Shown here piece after piece: positions 35,363-48,248 of a stretch of 64,000 nucleotides of DNA. This DNA comes from Hydractinia symbiolongicarpus (taxonomy: Eukaryota; Cnidaria; Hydrozoa; Anthoathecata; Hydractiniidae), in the NCBI RefSeq assembly GCF_029227915.1, contig NC_079887.1:3348001-3412000 (forward strand), read 5' to 3'. The stretch's first letter is position 1; each line of letters starts with the position of its first letter. The translations under genes and the position numbers were made by a program. Below the pieces are notes generated by a model. It was not told the origin of the DNA and did not search any database. It saw only the letters and a list, made by a program, of their open reading frames with translations.

Positions 35363-37166
35363 ATGTGGGACTTAATTGAACTGATTTTGGACTATGACCT
35401 TATAAATGTGATAATTGAGACAATTGGACTCAAAGAAATCACATTCTTTTTAATTTGACATGATTGCCGGAACTCAGCGATTACACTGAGCGCTAGGGTA
35501 GCACTTAATTTAAAAATGTAGATAAATAAGTCATTTTGTACTGGGGGTCCAATCCTAGCCGTTATTGCGCGCTGACGAATTAGCGACAGTTTCAAAAAGT
35601 GCATTTCATTGACTTTCTAACGGTGTTAGTTCGTTTGAGCTACAACGGTTGCGTCACATATTCGTACCAACATGTATTTAGCGATATTTATCTGTTATTA
35701 CTAGGTTGCATCGCTTTTAACAGTGAAACGAATGAATGTGGGACTTAATTGAACTAACTTTGGACTGTGACCTAATGAATGTGATAAATAAGACAATTAG
35801 ACTCTAAGAAGTAACAATCATCTTAATTTGACATGATTGCGGAACTCAGCGATTACACTGGGCGCTGTGGTAGCGCTTCATTTAAAATTTAGATAAATAA
35901 GTCATTCTTTACCGTGGGACCAATCCCAGCCCTTATCGCACGCTGAAGAAATAGCGACAGTTTCAAAAACTACATTTCATTGACTTTCTAACGGTGTCAG
36001 TCCGTTTGAGTTACAACGTTTGGGTCACATATTCGTATTAGCGATATTCTTCTGATATTACTAAGTTGTATCGCTTTTAACAGTGAAACGATTGACTGTG
36101 GGACTTAATTGAACTGATTTTGGTCTATGACGTTATAAATGTAATAAGTGAGACAATTGGACTCCAAGAAATAACATTTTTCTTAATTTGACATGATTAC
36201 CGGAACTCAGCGATTACACTGAGCGCTGGGGTAGCACTTATTTTAAAAATTTAGATAAATAAGTCATTCTTTACCGTGGGACCAATCCTAGCCGTTATCG
36301 TGCGCTGTAGAAATAGCGACAGTTTCAAAAACTACATTTCATTGACTTTCTAACGGTATCAGTCCGTTTCAACTACAACAGTTGCGTCACATATTCGTAC
36401 CAACATATATCTAGTGATTGTTACCGATATTACTAAGTTGTATCGCTTTTAACAGTGAAACGATTGACTGTGGGACTTAATTGAACTGATTTTGGACTAT
36501 GACCTTATAAATGTGATAATTGAGACAATTGGACTCAAAGAAATCACATTCTTTTTAATTTGACATGATTGCCGGAACTCAGCGATTACACTGAGCGCTA
36601 GGGTAGCACTTAATTTAAAAATGTAGATAAATAAGTCATTTTGTACTGGGGGACCAATCCTAGCCGTTATTGCGCGCTGACGAATTAGCGACAGTTTCAA
36701 AAAGTGCATTTCATTGACTTTCTAACGGTGTTAGTTCGTTTGAGCTACAACGGTTGCGTCACATATTCGTACCAACATGTATTTAGCGATATTTATCTGT
36801 TATTACTAGGTTGCATCGCTTTTAACAGTGAAACGAATGAATGTGGGACTTAATTGAACTAACTTTGGACTGTGACCTAATGAATGTGATAAATAAGACA
36901 ATTAGACTCTAAGAAGTAACAATCATCTTAATTTGACATGATTGCGGAACTCAGCGATTACACTGGGCGCTGTGGTAGCGCTTCATTTAAAATTTAGATA
37001 AATAAGTCATTCTTTACCGTGGGACCAATCCCAGCCCTTATCGCACGCTGAAGAAATAGCGACAGTTTCAAAAACTACATTTCATTGACTTTCTAACGGT
37101 GTCAGTCCGTTTGAGTTACAACGTTTGGGTCACATATTCGTATTAGCGATATTCTTCTGATATTAC
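35363..37166. repeat. Tandem 3-monomer duplication (1105 bp shift), array 2
   Basis: About 700 bp from 35363 to 36061 reappear at 36468-37166. The copies diverge at both ends (GAATG versus GACTG on the left; CTAAGTTGTATCG versus CTAGGTTGCATCG on the right). Few differences were seen within, one being GGGGGTCC at 35546 versus GGGGGACC. Confidence 0.7.
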
Positions 37167-40100
37167 TAGGTTGCATCGCTTTTAACAATGATACGATTTA
37201 CTGTGGGACTTAATTGAACTAATTATGGACTGTGACCTGATGAATGTGATAAATAAGACAATTGACTCTAAGAAATAACATTCTTCTTAATTTGACATGA
37301 TTGCCGGAAGTCAGCGATTACATTGGGCGCTGTGGTAGCGCTTCATTTAAAATTTAAATAAGTAAGTCATTTTTATTGTGAGACCAATCCTAGCCGTTAT
37401 TGCGCGTTGAAGAATCGGCGACAGTTTCAAAAACTACATTTCATTGACTTTCTAACGGTATCAATCCGCTTCAGCTACAACGGTTGCGTCACATATTCGT
37501 ACCAACATGTATTTAGCGATATTTTTTTCATATTACTAGGTTGCATCGCTTTTAACAGTGAACGATTGACTGTGGGACTTAATTGAACTGATTTTGGACT
37601 GTGACCTTATAAATGTTATAAGTGAGACAATTTGACTTCAAGAAGTAACATTCTTCTTAATTTGACATGATTGCCGGAAGTCAGCGATTACATTGGGCGC
37701 TGTGGTAGCGCTTCATTTAAAAATTTAGATAAATAAGTCAATTTTTATTGTGGGACCAATCCTAGCCCTTAATGCGCGCTAAAGAAATAGAGACAGTTTC
37801 AAATACTTCATTTCATTAATTTTCTAACGGTATCAGTCCGTTTCAACTACAACAGTTGCGTCACATATTCGTACCAACATGTATTTAGTGATTGTTACCG
37901 ATATTACTAAGTTGTATCGCTTTTAACAGTGAAACGATTAACTGTGGGACTTAATTGAACTGATTTTGGACTATGACCTTATAAATGTGATAATTGAGAC
38001 AATTGGACTCCAAGAAATAACATTCTTCTTAATTTGACATGATTGCCGGAACTCAGCGATTACACTGAGCGCTGGGATAGCACTTATTTTAAAAATGTAG
38101 ATAAATAAGCCATTTTGTACTGGGGGACCAATCCTAGCTGTTATCGCGCACTGACGAATTAGCAACAATCTCAAAACGTGCATTTCAATGACTTTCTAAC
38201 GGTGTCAGTTCGTTTGAGTTACAACGGTTGGGTCACATATTCGTACCATCATGTATTTAGCGATATTTATCTGTTATTACTAGGTTGCATCGCTTTTAAC
38301 AGTGAAACGATTGAATGTGGGACTTAATTGAACTAACTTTGCACTGTGACCTGATAAATGTGATAAATGAGACATTTGGACTCCAAGAAATAACATTCTT
38401 CTTAATTTGACATGATTGCCGGAAGTCAGCGATTACATTGGGCGCTGTGGTAGCGCTTCATTTAAAATTTAGATAAATAAGTCAATTTTTATTGTGAGAC
38501 CAATCCTAGCCGTTATTGCGCGTTGAAGAATCGGCGACAGTTTCAAAAACTACATTTCATTGACTTTCTAACGGTATCAATCCGCTTCAGCTACAACGGT
38601 TGCGTCACATATTCGTACCAACATGTATTTAGCGATATTTTTTTCATATTACTAGGTTGCATCGCTTTTAACAGTGAACGATTGACTGTGGGACTTAATT
38701 GAACTGATTTTGGACTGTGACCTTATAAATGTTATAAGTGAGACAATTTGACTTCAAGAAGTAACATTCTTCTTAATTTGACATGATTGCCGGAAGTCAG
38801 CGATTACATTGGGCGCTGTGGTAGCGCTTCATTTAAAAATTTAGATAAATAAGTCAATTTTTATTGTGGGACCAATCCTAGCCCTTAATGCGCGCTAAAG
38901 AAATAGAGACAGTTTCAAATACTTCATTTCATTAATTTTCTAACGGTATCAGTCCGTTTCAACTACAACAGTTGCGTCACATATTCGTACCAACATGTAT
39001 TTAGTGATTGTTACCGATATTACTAAGTTGTATCGCTTTTAACAGTGAAACGATTAACTGTGGGACTTAATTGAACTAACTTTGGACTGTGACCTGATAA
39101 ATGTGATAAATGAGACATTTGGACTCCAAGAAATAAGATTCTCCTTAATTTGACGTGATTCTTCGGAACTCAGCGATTACACTGGGCGCTGTGGTAGCGC
39201 TTCATTTGAAAATTTAAATAAATAAGTCATTTTTACTGTGAGACCAATCCCAGCCGTTATCGTGCGCTGAAGAAATGGCGACAGTTTCAAAAACTACATT
39301 TCATTGACTTTCTAACGGTATCAATCCGCTTCAGTTACAACAGTTGTGTCACATATTCGTACCAACATGTATTTAGCGATATTTTTTTTATATTACTAGG
39401 TTGCATCGCTTTTAATAGTGAAATGATTGACTGTGGGACTTAGTTGAACTGATTTTGGACTGTGACCTTATAAATGTTATAAGTGAGACAGTTTGACTCC
39501 AAGAAATAACATTCTTCTTAATTTGACATGATTGCCGGAAGTCAGCGATTGCACTGGGCGCTGTGGTAGCGCTTCATTTAAAAATTTAGATAAATAAGTA
39601 AATTTTTATTTTTGGACCAATCCTAGCCCTTAGCGCGCGCTGAAGAAATAAAGACAGTTTCAAATACTACATTTCATTGATTTTCTAACAGTATCAGTCC
39701 GTTTCAACTACAACAGTTGCGTCACATATTCGTACCAACATGTATTTAGTGATTGTTACCGATATTACTAAGTTGTATCGCTTTTAACAGTGAAACGATT
39801 GACTGTGGGACTTAATTGAACTGATTTTGGTCTATGACGTTATAAATGTAATAAGTGAGACAATTGGACTCCAAGAAATAACATTTTTCTTAATTTGACA
39901 TGATTACCGGAACTCAGCGATTACACTGAGCGCTGGGGTAGCACTTATTTTAAAAATTTAGATAAATAAGTCATTCTTTACCGTGGGACCAATCCTAGCC
40001 GTTATCGTGCGCTGTAGAAATAGCGACAGTTTCAAAAACTACATTTCATTGACTTTCTAACGGTATCAGTCCGTTTCCACTACAACAGTTGCGTCACATA

Positions 40101-43100
40101 TTCGTACCAACATGTATCTAGTGATTGTTACCGATATTACTAAGTTGTATCGCTTTTAACAGTGAAACGATTGACTGTGGGACTTAATTGAACTGATTTT
40201 GGACTATGACCTTATAAATGTGATAATTGAGACAATTGGACTCAAAGAAATCCCATTCTTTTTAATTTGACATGATTGCCGGAACTCAGCGATTACACTG
40301 AGCGCTAGGGTAGCACTTAATTTAAAAATGTAGATAAATAAGTCATTTTGTACTGGGGGACCAATCCTAGCCGTTATTGCGCGCTGACGAATTAGCGACA
40401 GTTTCAAAAAGTGCATTTCATTGACTTTCTAACGGTGTTAGTTCGTTTGAGCTACAACGGTTGCGTCACATATTCGTACCAACATGTATTTAGCGATATT
40501 TATCTGTTATTACTAGGTTGCATCGCTTTTAACAGCGAAACGAATGAATGTGGGACTTAATTGAACTAACTTTGGACTGTGACCTAATGAATGTGATAAA
40601 TAAGACAATTAGACTTTAAGAAGTAACAATCATCTTAATTTGACATGATTGCGTAACTCAGCGATTACACTGGGCGCTGTGGTAGCGCTTCATTTAAAAT
40701 TTAGATAAATAAGTCATTCTTTACCGTGGGACCAATCCCAGCCCTTATCGCACGCTGAAGAAATAGCGACAGTTTCAAAAACTACATTTCATTGACTTTC
40801 TAACGGTGTCAGTCCGTTTGAGTTACAACGTTTGGGTCACATATTCGTATTAGCGATATTCTTCTGATATTACTAGGTTGCATCGCTTTTAACAATGATA
40901 CGATTTACTGTGGGACTTAATTGAACTAATTTTGGACTGTGACCTGATGAATGTGATAAATAAGACAATTGACTCTAAGAAATAACATTCTTCTTAATTT
41001 GACATGATTGCCGGAAGTCAGCGATTACATTGGGCGCTGTGGTAGCGCTTCATTTAAAATTTAAACAAGTAAGTCATTTTTATTGTGAGACCACTCCTAG
41101 CCGTTATTGCGCGTTGAAGAATCGGCGACAGTTTCAAAAACTACATTTCATTGACTTTCTAACGGTATCAATCCGCTTCAGCTACAACGGTTGCGTCACA
41201 TATTCGTACCAACATGTATTTAGCGATATTTTTTTCATATTACTAGGTTGCATCGCTTTTAACAGTGAACGATTGACTGTGGGACTTAATTGAACTGATT
41301 TTGGACTGTGACCTTATAAATGTTATAAGTGAGACAATTTGACTTCAAGAAGTAACATTCTTCTTAATTTGACATGATTGCCGGAAGTCAGCGATTACAT
41401 TGGGCGCTGTGGTAGCGCTTCATTTAAAAATTTAGATAAATAAGTCAATTTTTATTGTGGGACCAATCCTAGCCCTTAGCGCGCGGTAAAGAAATAGAGA
41501 CAGTTTCAAATACTTCATTTCATTAATTTTCTAACGGTATCAGTCCGTTTCAACTACAACAGTTGCGTCACATATTCGTACCAACATGTATATAGTGATT
41601 GTTACCGATATTACTAAGTTGTATCGCTTTTAACAGTGAAACGATTAACTGTGGGACTTAATTGAACTGATTTTGGACTATGACCTTATAAATGTGATAA
41701 TTGAGACAATTGGACTCCAAGAAATAACATTCTTCTTAATTTGACATGATTGCCGGAACTCAGCGATTACACTGAGCGCTGGGATAGCACTTATTTTAAA
41801 AATGTAGATAAATAAGCCATTTTGTACTGGGGGACCAATCCTAGCTGTTATCGCGCGCTGACGAATTAGCGACAATCTCAAAACGTGCATTTCATTGACT
41901 TTCTAACGGTGTCAGTTCGTTTGAGTTACAACGGTTGGGTCACATATTCGTACCATCATGTATTTAGCGATATTTATCTGTTATTACTAGGTTGCATCGC
42001 TTTTAACAGTGAAACGATTGAATGTGGGACTTAATTGAACTAACTTTGGACTTTGACCTGATAAATGTGATAAATGAGACATTTGGACTCCAAGAAATAA
42101 GATTCTCCTTAATTTGACGTGATTCTTCGGAACTCAGCGATTACACTGGGCGCTGTGGTAGCGCTTCATTTGAAAATTTAAATAAATAAGTCATTTTTAC
42201 TGTGAGACCAATCCCAGCCGTTATCGTGCGCTGAAGAAATAGCGACAGTTTCAAAAACTACATTTCATTGACTTTCTAACGGTATCAATCCGCTTCAGTT
42301 ACAACAGTTGTGTCACATATTCGTACCAACATGTATTTAGCGATATTTTTTTTATATTACTAGGTTGCATCGCTTTTAATAGTGAAATGATTGACTGTGG
42401 GACTTAGTTGAACTGATTTTGGACTGTGACCTTATAAATGTTATAAGTGAGACAGTTTGACTCCAAGAAATAACATTCTTCTTAATTTGACATGATTGCC
42501 GGAAGTCAGCGATTGCACTGGGCGCTGTGGTAGCGCTTCATTTAAAAATTTAGATAAATAAGTAAATTTTTATTTTTGGACCAATCCTAGCCCTTAGCGC
42601 GCGCTGAAGAAATAAAGACAGTTTCAAATACTACATTTCATGGATTTTCTAACAGTATCAGTCCGTTTCAACTACAACAGTTGCGTCACATATTCGTACC
42701 AACATGTATTTAGTGATTGTTACCGATATTACTAAGTTGTATCGCTTTTAACAGTGAAACGATTGACTGTGGGACTTAATTGAACTGATTTTGGTCTATG
42801 ACGTTATAAATGTAATAAGTGAGACAATTGGACTCTAAGAAATAACATTTTTCTTAATTTGACATGATTACCGGAACTCAGCGATTACACTGAGCGCTGG
42901 GGTAGCACTTATTTTAAAAATTTAGATAAATTAGTCATTCTTTACCGTGGGACCAATTCTAGCCGTTATCGTGCGCTGTAGAAATAGCGACAGTTTCAAA
43001 AACTACATTTCATTGACTTTCTAACGGTATCAGTCCGTTTCAACTACAACAGTTGCGTCACATATTCGTACCAACATGTATCTAGTGATTATTACCGATA

Positions 43101-43470
43101 TTACTAAGTTGTATCGCTTTTAACAGTGAAACGATTGACTGTGGGACTTAATTGAACTGATTTTGGACTATGACCTTATAAATGTGATAATTGAGACAAT
43201 TGGACTCAAAGAAATCACATTCTTCTTAATTTGACATGATTGCCGGAACTCAGCGATTACACTGAGCACTAGGGTAGCACTTAATTTAAAAATGTAGATA
43301 AATAAGTCATTTTGTACTGGGGGACCAATCCTAGCCGTTATTGCGCGCTGACGAATTAGCGACAGTTTCAAAAAGTGCATTTCATTGACTTTCTAACGGT
43401 GTTAGTTCGTTTGAGCTACAACGGTTGCGTCACATATTCGTACCAACATGTATTTAGCGATATTTATCTG
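36055..43470. repeat. Tandem 10-monomer higher-order duplication (3707 bp) x2, array 2
   Basis: Variants recur 3707 bp apart: the TGGTCTATGACG variant at 36121/39828, and shared blocks at 36497/40204 and 37971/41678. Copy 1 is about 36055-39761 and copy 2 about 39762-43468. A further TGGTCTATGACG at 42792 is 2964 bp (8 monomers) beyond the second, so a shortened third unit begins there. Confidence 0.75.
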
Positions 43471-45862
43471 TTATTACTAGGTTGCATCGCTTTTAACAGT
43501 GAAACGAATGAATGTGGGACTTAATTGAACTAACTTTGGACTGTGACCTAATGAATGTGATAAATAAGACAATTAGACTCTAAGAAGTAACAATCATCTT
43601 AATTTGACATGATTGCGGAACTCAGCGATTACACTGGGCGCTGTGGTAGCGCTTCACTTAAAATTTAGATAAATAAGTCATTCTTTACCGTGGGACCAAT
43701 CCCAGCCCTTATCGCGCGCTGAAGAAATAGCGACAGTTTCAAAAACTACATTTCATTGACTTTCTAACGGTGTCAGTCCGTTTGAGTTACAACGTTTGGG
43801 TCACATATTCGTATTAGCGATATTCTTCTGATATTACTAGGTTGCATCGCTTTTAACAATGATACGATTTACTGTGGGACTTAATTGAACTAATTTTGGA
43901 CTGTGACCTGATGAATGTGATAAATAAGACAATTGACTCTAAGAAATAACATTCTTCTTAATTTGACATGATTGCCGGAAGTCAGCGATTACATTGGGCG
44001 CTGTGGTAGCGCTTCATTTATAATTTAAATAAGTAAGTCATTTTTATTGTGAGACCAATCCTAGCCGTTATTGCGCGTTGAAGAATCGGCGACAGTTTCA
44101 AAAACTACATTTCATTGACTTTCTAACGGTATCAATCCGCTTCAGCTACAACGGTTGCGTCACATATTCGTACCAACATGTATTTAGCGATATTTTTTTC
44201 ATATTATTAGGTTGCATCGCTTTTAACAGTGAACGATTGACTGTGGGACTTAATTGAACTGATTTTGGACTGTGACCTTATAAATGTTATAAGTGAGACA
44301 ATTTGACTTCAAGAAGTAACATTCTTCTTAATTTGACATGATTGCCGGAAATCAGCGATTACATTGGGCGCTGTGGTAGCGCTTCATTTAAAAATTTAGA
44401 TAAATAAGTCATTCTTTACCGTGGGACCAATCCTAGCCGTTATCGTGCGCTGTAGAAATAGCGACAGTTTCAAAAACTACATTTCATTGACTTTCTAACG
44501 GTATCAGTCCGTTTCAACTACAACAGTTGCGTCACATATTCGTACCAACATGTATCTAGTGATTGTTACCGATATTACTAAGTTGTATCGCTTTTAACAG
44601 TGAAACGATTGACTGTGGGACTTAATTGAACTGATTTTGGACTATGACCTTATAAATGTGATAATTGAGACAATTGGACTCAAAGAAATCACATTCTTCT
44701 TAATTTGACATGATTGCCGGAACTCAGCGATTACACTGAGCACTAGGGTAGCACTTAATTTAAAAATGTAGATAAATAAGTCATTTTGTACTGGGGGACC
44801 AATCCTAGCCGTTATTGCGCGCTGACGAATTAGCGACAGTTTCAAAAAGTGCATTTCATTGACTTTCTAACGGTGTTAGTTCGTTTGAGCTACAACGGTT
44901 GCGTCACATATTTGTACCAACATGTATTTAGCGATATTTATCTGTTATTACTAGGTTGCATCGCTTTTAACAGTGAAACGAATGAATGTGGGACTTAATT
45001 GAACTAACTTTGGACTGTGACCTAATGAATGTGATAAATAAGACAATTAGACTCTAAGAAGTAACAATCATCTTAATTTGACATGATTGCGGAACTCAGC
45101 GATTACACTGGGCGCTGTGGTAGCGCTTCACTTAAAATTTAGATAAATAAGTCATTCTTTACCGTGGGACCAATCCCAGCCCTTATCGCGCGCTGAAGAA
45201 ATAGCGACAGTTTCAAAAACTACATTTCATTGACTTTCTAACGGTGTCAGTCCGTTTGAGTTACAACGTTTGGGTCACATATTCGTATTAGCGATATTCT
45301 TCTGATATTACTAGGTTGCATCGCTTTTAACAATGATACGATTTACTGTGGGACTTAATTGAACTAATTTTGGACTGTGACCTGATGAATGTGATAAATA
45401 AGACAATTGACTCTAAGAAATAACATTCTTCTTAATTTGACATGATTGCCGGAAGTCAGCGATTACATTGGGCGCTGTGGTAGCGCTTCATTTTAAATTT
45501 AAATAAGTAAGTCATTTTTATTGTGAGACCAATCCTAGCCGTTATTGCGCGTTGAAGAATCGGCGACAGTTTCAAAAACTACATTTCATTGACTTTCTAA
45601 CGGTATCAATCCGCTTCAGCTACAACGGTTGCGTCACATATTCGTACCAACATGTATTTAGCGACATTTTTTTCATATTATTAGGTTGCATCGCTTTTAA
45701 CAGTGAACGATTGACTGTGGGACTTAATTGAACTGTATTTTGGACTGTGACCTTATAAATGTTATAAGTGAGACAATTTGACTTCAAGAAGTAACATTCT
45801 TCTTAATTTGACATGATTGCCGGAAGTCAGCGATTACATTGGGCGCTGTGGTAGCGCTTCAT
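42915..45862. repeat. Tandem 4-monomer duplication (1474 bp) x2, array 2
   Basis: Copy 1 is about 42915-44388 and copy 2 about 44389-45862, with blocks at 43168/44642 nearly identical. The match ends at AAGTCATTC versus AAGTCAATT near 44410/45884. Confidence 0.75.
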
Positions 45863-46940
45863 TTAAAAATTTAGATAAATAAGTCAATTTTTATTGTGGG
45901 ACCAATCCTAACCCTTAGCGCGCGCTAAAGAAATAGAGACAGTTTCAAATACTACATTTCATTAATTTTCTAACGGTATCAGTCCGTTTCAACTACAACA
46001 GTTGCGTCACATATTCGTACCAACATGTATTTAGTGATTGTTACCGATATTACTAAGTTGTATCGCTTTTAACAGTGAAACGATTGACTGTGGGACTTAA
46101 TTGAACTGATTTTGGACTATGACCTTATAAATGTGATAATTGAGACAATTGGACTCCAAGAAATAACATTCTTCTTAATTTGACATGATTGCCGGAACTC
46201 AGCGATTACACTGGGCGCTGTGGTAGCGCTTCATTTGAAAATTTAAATAAATAAGTCATTTTTACTGTGGGACCAATCCTAGCCGTTATCGCGCGCTGAA
46301 GAAATGGCGACAGTTTCAAAAACTACATTTCATTGACTTACTAACGGTATCAATTCGCTTCAGTTACAACGGTTGCGTCACATATTCGTACCAACATGTA
46401 TTTAGCGATATTTATCTGTTATTACTAGGTTCCATCGCTTTTAACAGTGAAATGAATGAATGTGGGACTTAATTGAACTAACTTTGCACTGTGACCTAAT
46501 GAATGTGATAAATAAGACAATTAGACTCTAAGAAGTAACAATCATCTTAATTTGACATGATTGCGGAACTCAGCGATTACACTGGGCGCTGTGGTAGCGC
46601 TTCATTTAAAATTTAGATAAATAAGTCATTCTTTACCGTGGGACCAATCCCAGCCCTTATCGCGCGCTGAAGAAAGAGCGACAGTTTCAAAAACTACATT
46701 TCATTGACTTTCTAACGGTGTCAGTCCGTTTGAGTTACAACGTTTGGGTCACATATTCGTATTAGCGATATTCTTCTGATATTAATAGGTTGCATCGCTT
46801 TTAACAATGATACGATTTACTGTGGGACTTAATTGAACTAATTTTGGACTGTGACCTGATGAATGTGATAAATAAGACAATTGGACTCTAAGAAATAACA
46901 TTCTTCTCAATTTGACATGATTGCCGGAAGTCAGCGATTA

Positions 46941-46960
46941 CATTGGGCGAAAATTTAAAT
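46941..46960. repeat. Monomer lacking the GCGCT hairpin segment
   Basis: Here ATTGGGCG passes directly to AAAATTTAAATAAG, where other monomers carry CTGTGGTAGCGCTTC between these blocks. About 20 bp are missing, and the loss removes most of the dyad GCGCTGTGGTAGCGC. Confidence 0.75.
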
Positions 46961-47860
46961 AAGTAAGTCATTTTTATTGTGAGACCAATCTTAGCCGTTA
47001 TTGCGGGTTGAAGAATCGGCGACAGTTTCAAAAACTACATTTCATTGACTTTCTAACGGTATCAATCCGCTTCAGCTACAACAGTTGCGTCACATATTCG
47101 TACCAACATGTATTTAGCGATATTTTATTCATATTACTAGGTTGCATCGCTTTTAACAGTGAACGATTGACTGTGGAACTTAGATGAACCGATTTTGGAC
47201 TGTGACCTTATAAATGTTATAAGTGAGACAATTTGACTTCAAGAAGTAACATTCTTTTTAATTTGACATGATTGCCGGAAGTCAGCGATTACATTGGGCG
47301 CTGTGGTAGCGCTTCATTTAAAATTTAAATAAGTAAGTCATTTTTATTGTGAGACCAATCCTAGCCGTTATTGCGCGTTGAAGAATCGGCGACAGTTTCA
47401 AAAACTACATTTCATTGACTTTCTAACGGTATCAGTCCGTTTCAACTACAACAGTTGCGTCACATATTCGTACCAACATGTATTTAGTGATTGTTACCGA
47501 TATTACTAAGTTGTATCGCTTTTAACAGTGAAACGATTGACTGTGGGACTTAATTGAACTGATTTTGGACTATGACCTTATAAATGTAATAAGTTTGACA
47601 ATTGGACTCCAAGAAATAACATTTTTCTTAATTTGACCTGATAGCCGGAATTCAGCGATTACGCTTAGCGCTGGGGTAGCACTTCATTTAAAAATGTAGA
47701 TAAATAAGCCAATTTGTACTGGGGGACCAATCCTAGCTGTTATCGCCCGCTGACGAATTAGCGACAGTTTCAAAAATTGCATTTCATTGAATTTCTAACG
47801 GTGTCAGTTCGTTTGAGTTACAACGGTTGGGTCACATATTCGTATTAGCGATATTCTTCT

Positions 47861-47887
47861 GATAGTGATTGATTTAGTGATTGTTCC
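47861..47887. repeat. First copy of the 390-bp rearranged monomer marker
   Basis: At 47861 a normal CTGATATTACTAGG continues instead as CTGATAGTGATTG, then ATTT, then AGTGATTG again. This makes the monomer about 390 bp instead of 370 (ACCAATCC at 47726 to 48116). The same structure recurs at 49353, 54145, 57835, 58225, 60094, 61954 and 63814. It probably arose once and was spread by duplication. Confidence 0.85.
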
Positions 47888-48248
47888 CGATATTACTAAG
47901 TTGTATCGCTTTTAACAGTGAAACGGTTGACAGCGGGACTTAATTGAACTGATTTTGGACTATGACCTTATAAATGTGATAATTGAGACAATTGGACTCC
48001 AAGAAATAACATTCTTCTTAATTTGACATGATTGCCGGAACTCAGCGATTACACTGAGCGCTGGGATAGCACTTATTTTAAAAATGTAGATAAATAAGCC
48101 ATTTTGTACTGGGGGACCAATCCTAGCTGTTATCGCGCGCTGACGAATTAGCGACAGTTTCAAAAATTGCATTTCATTGACTTTCTAACGGTGTCAGTTC
48201 GTTTGAGTTACAACGGTTGGGTCACATATTCGTATTAGCGATATTCTT

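Noticed and set aside
41030-41293. 87-codon plus-strand ORF in array 2
   Set aside because: It is satellite sequence without homologous intact frames in most sister monomers, a chance product of local changes.
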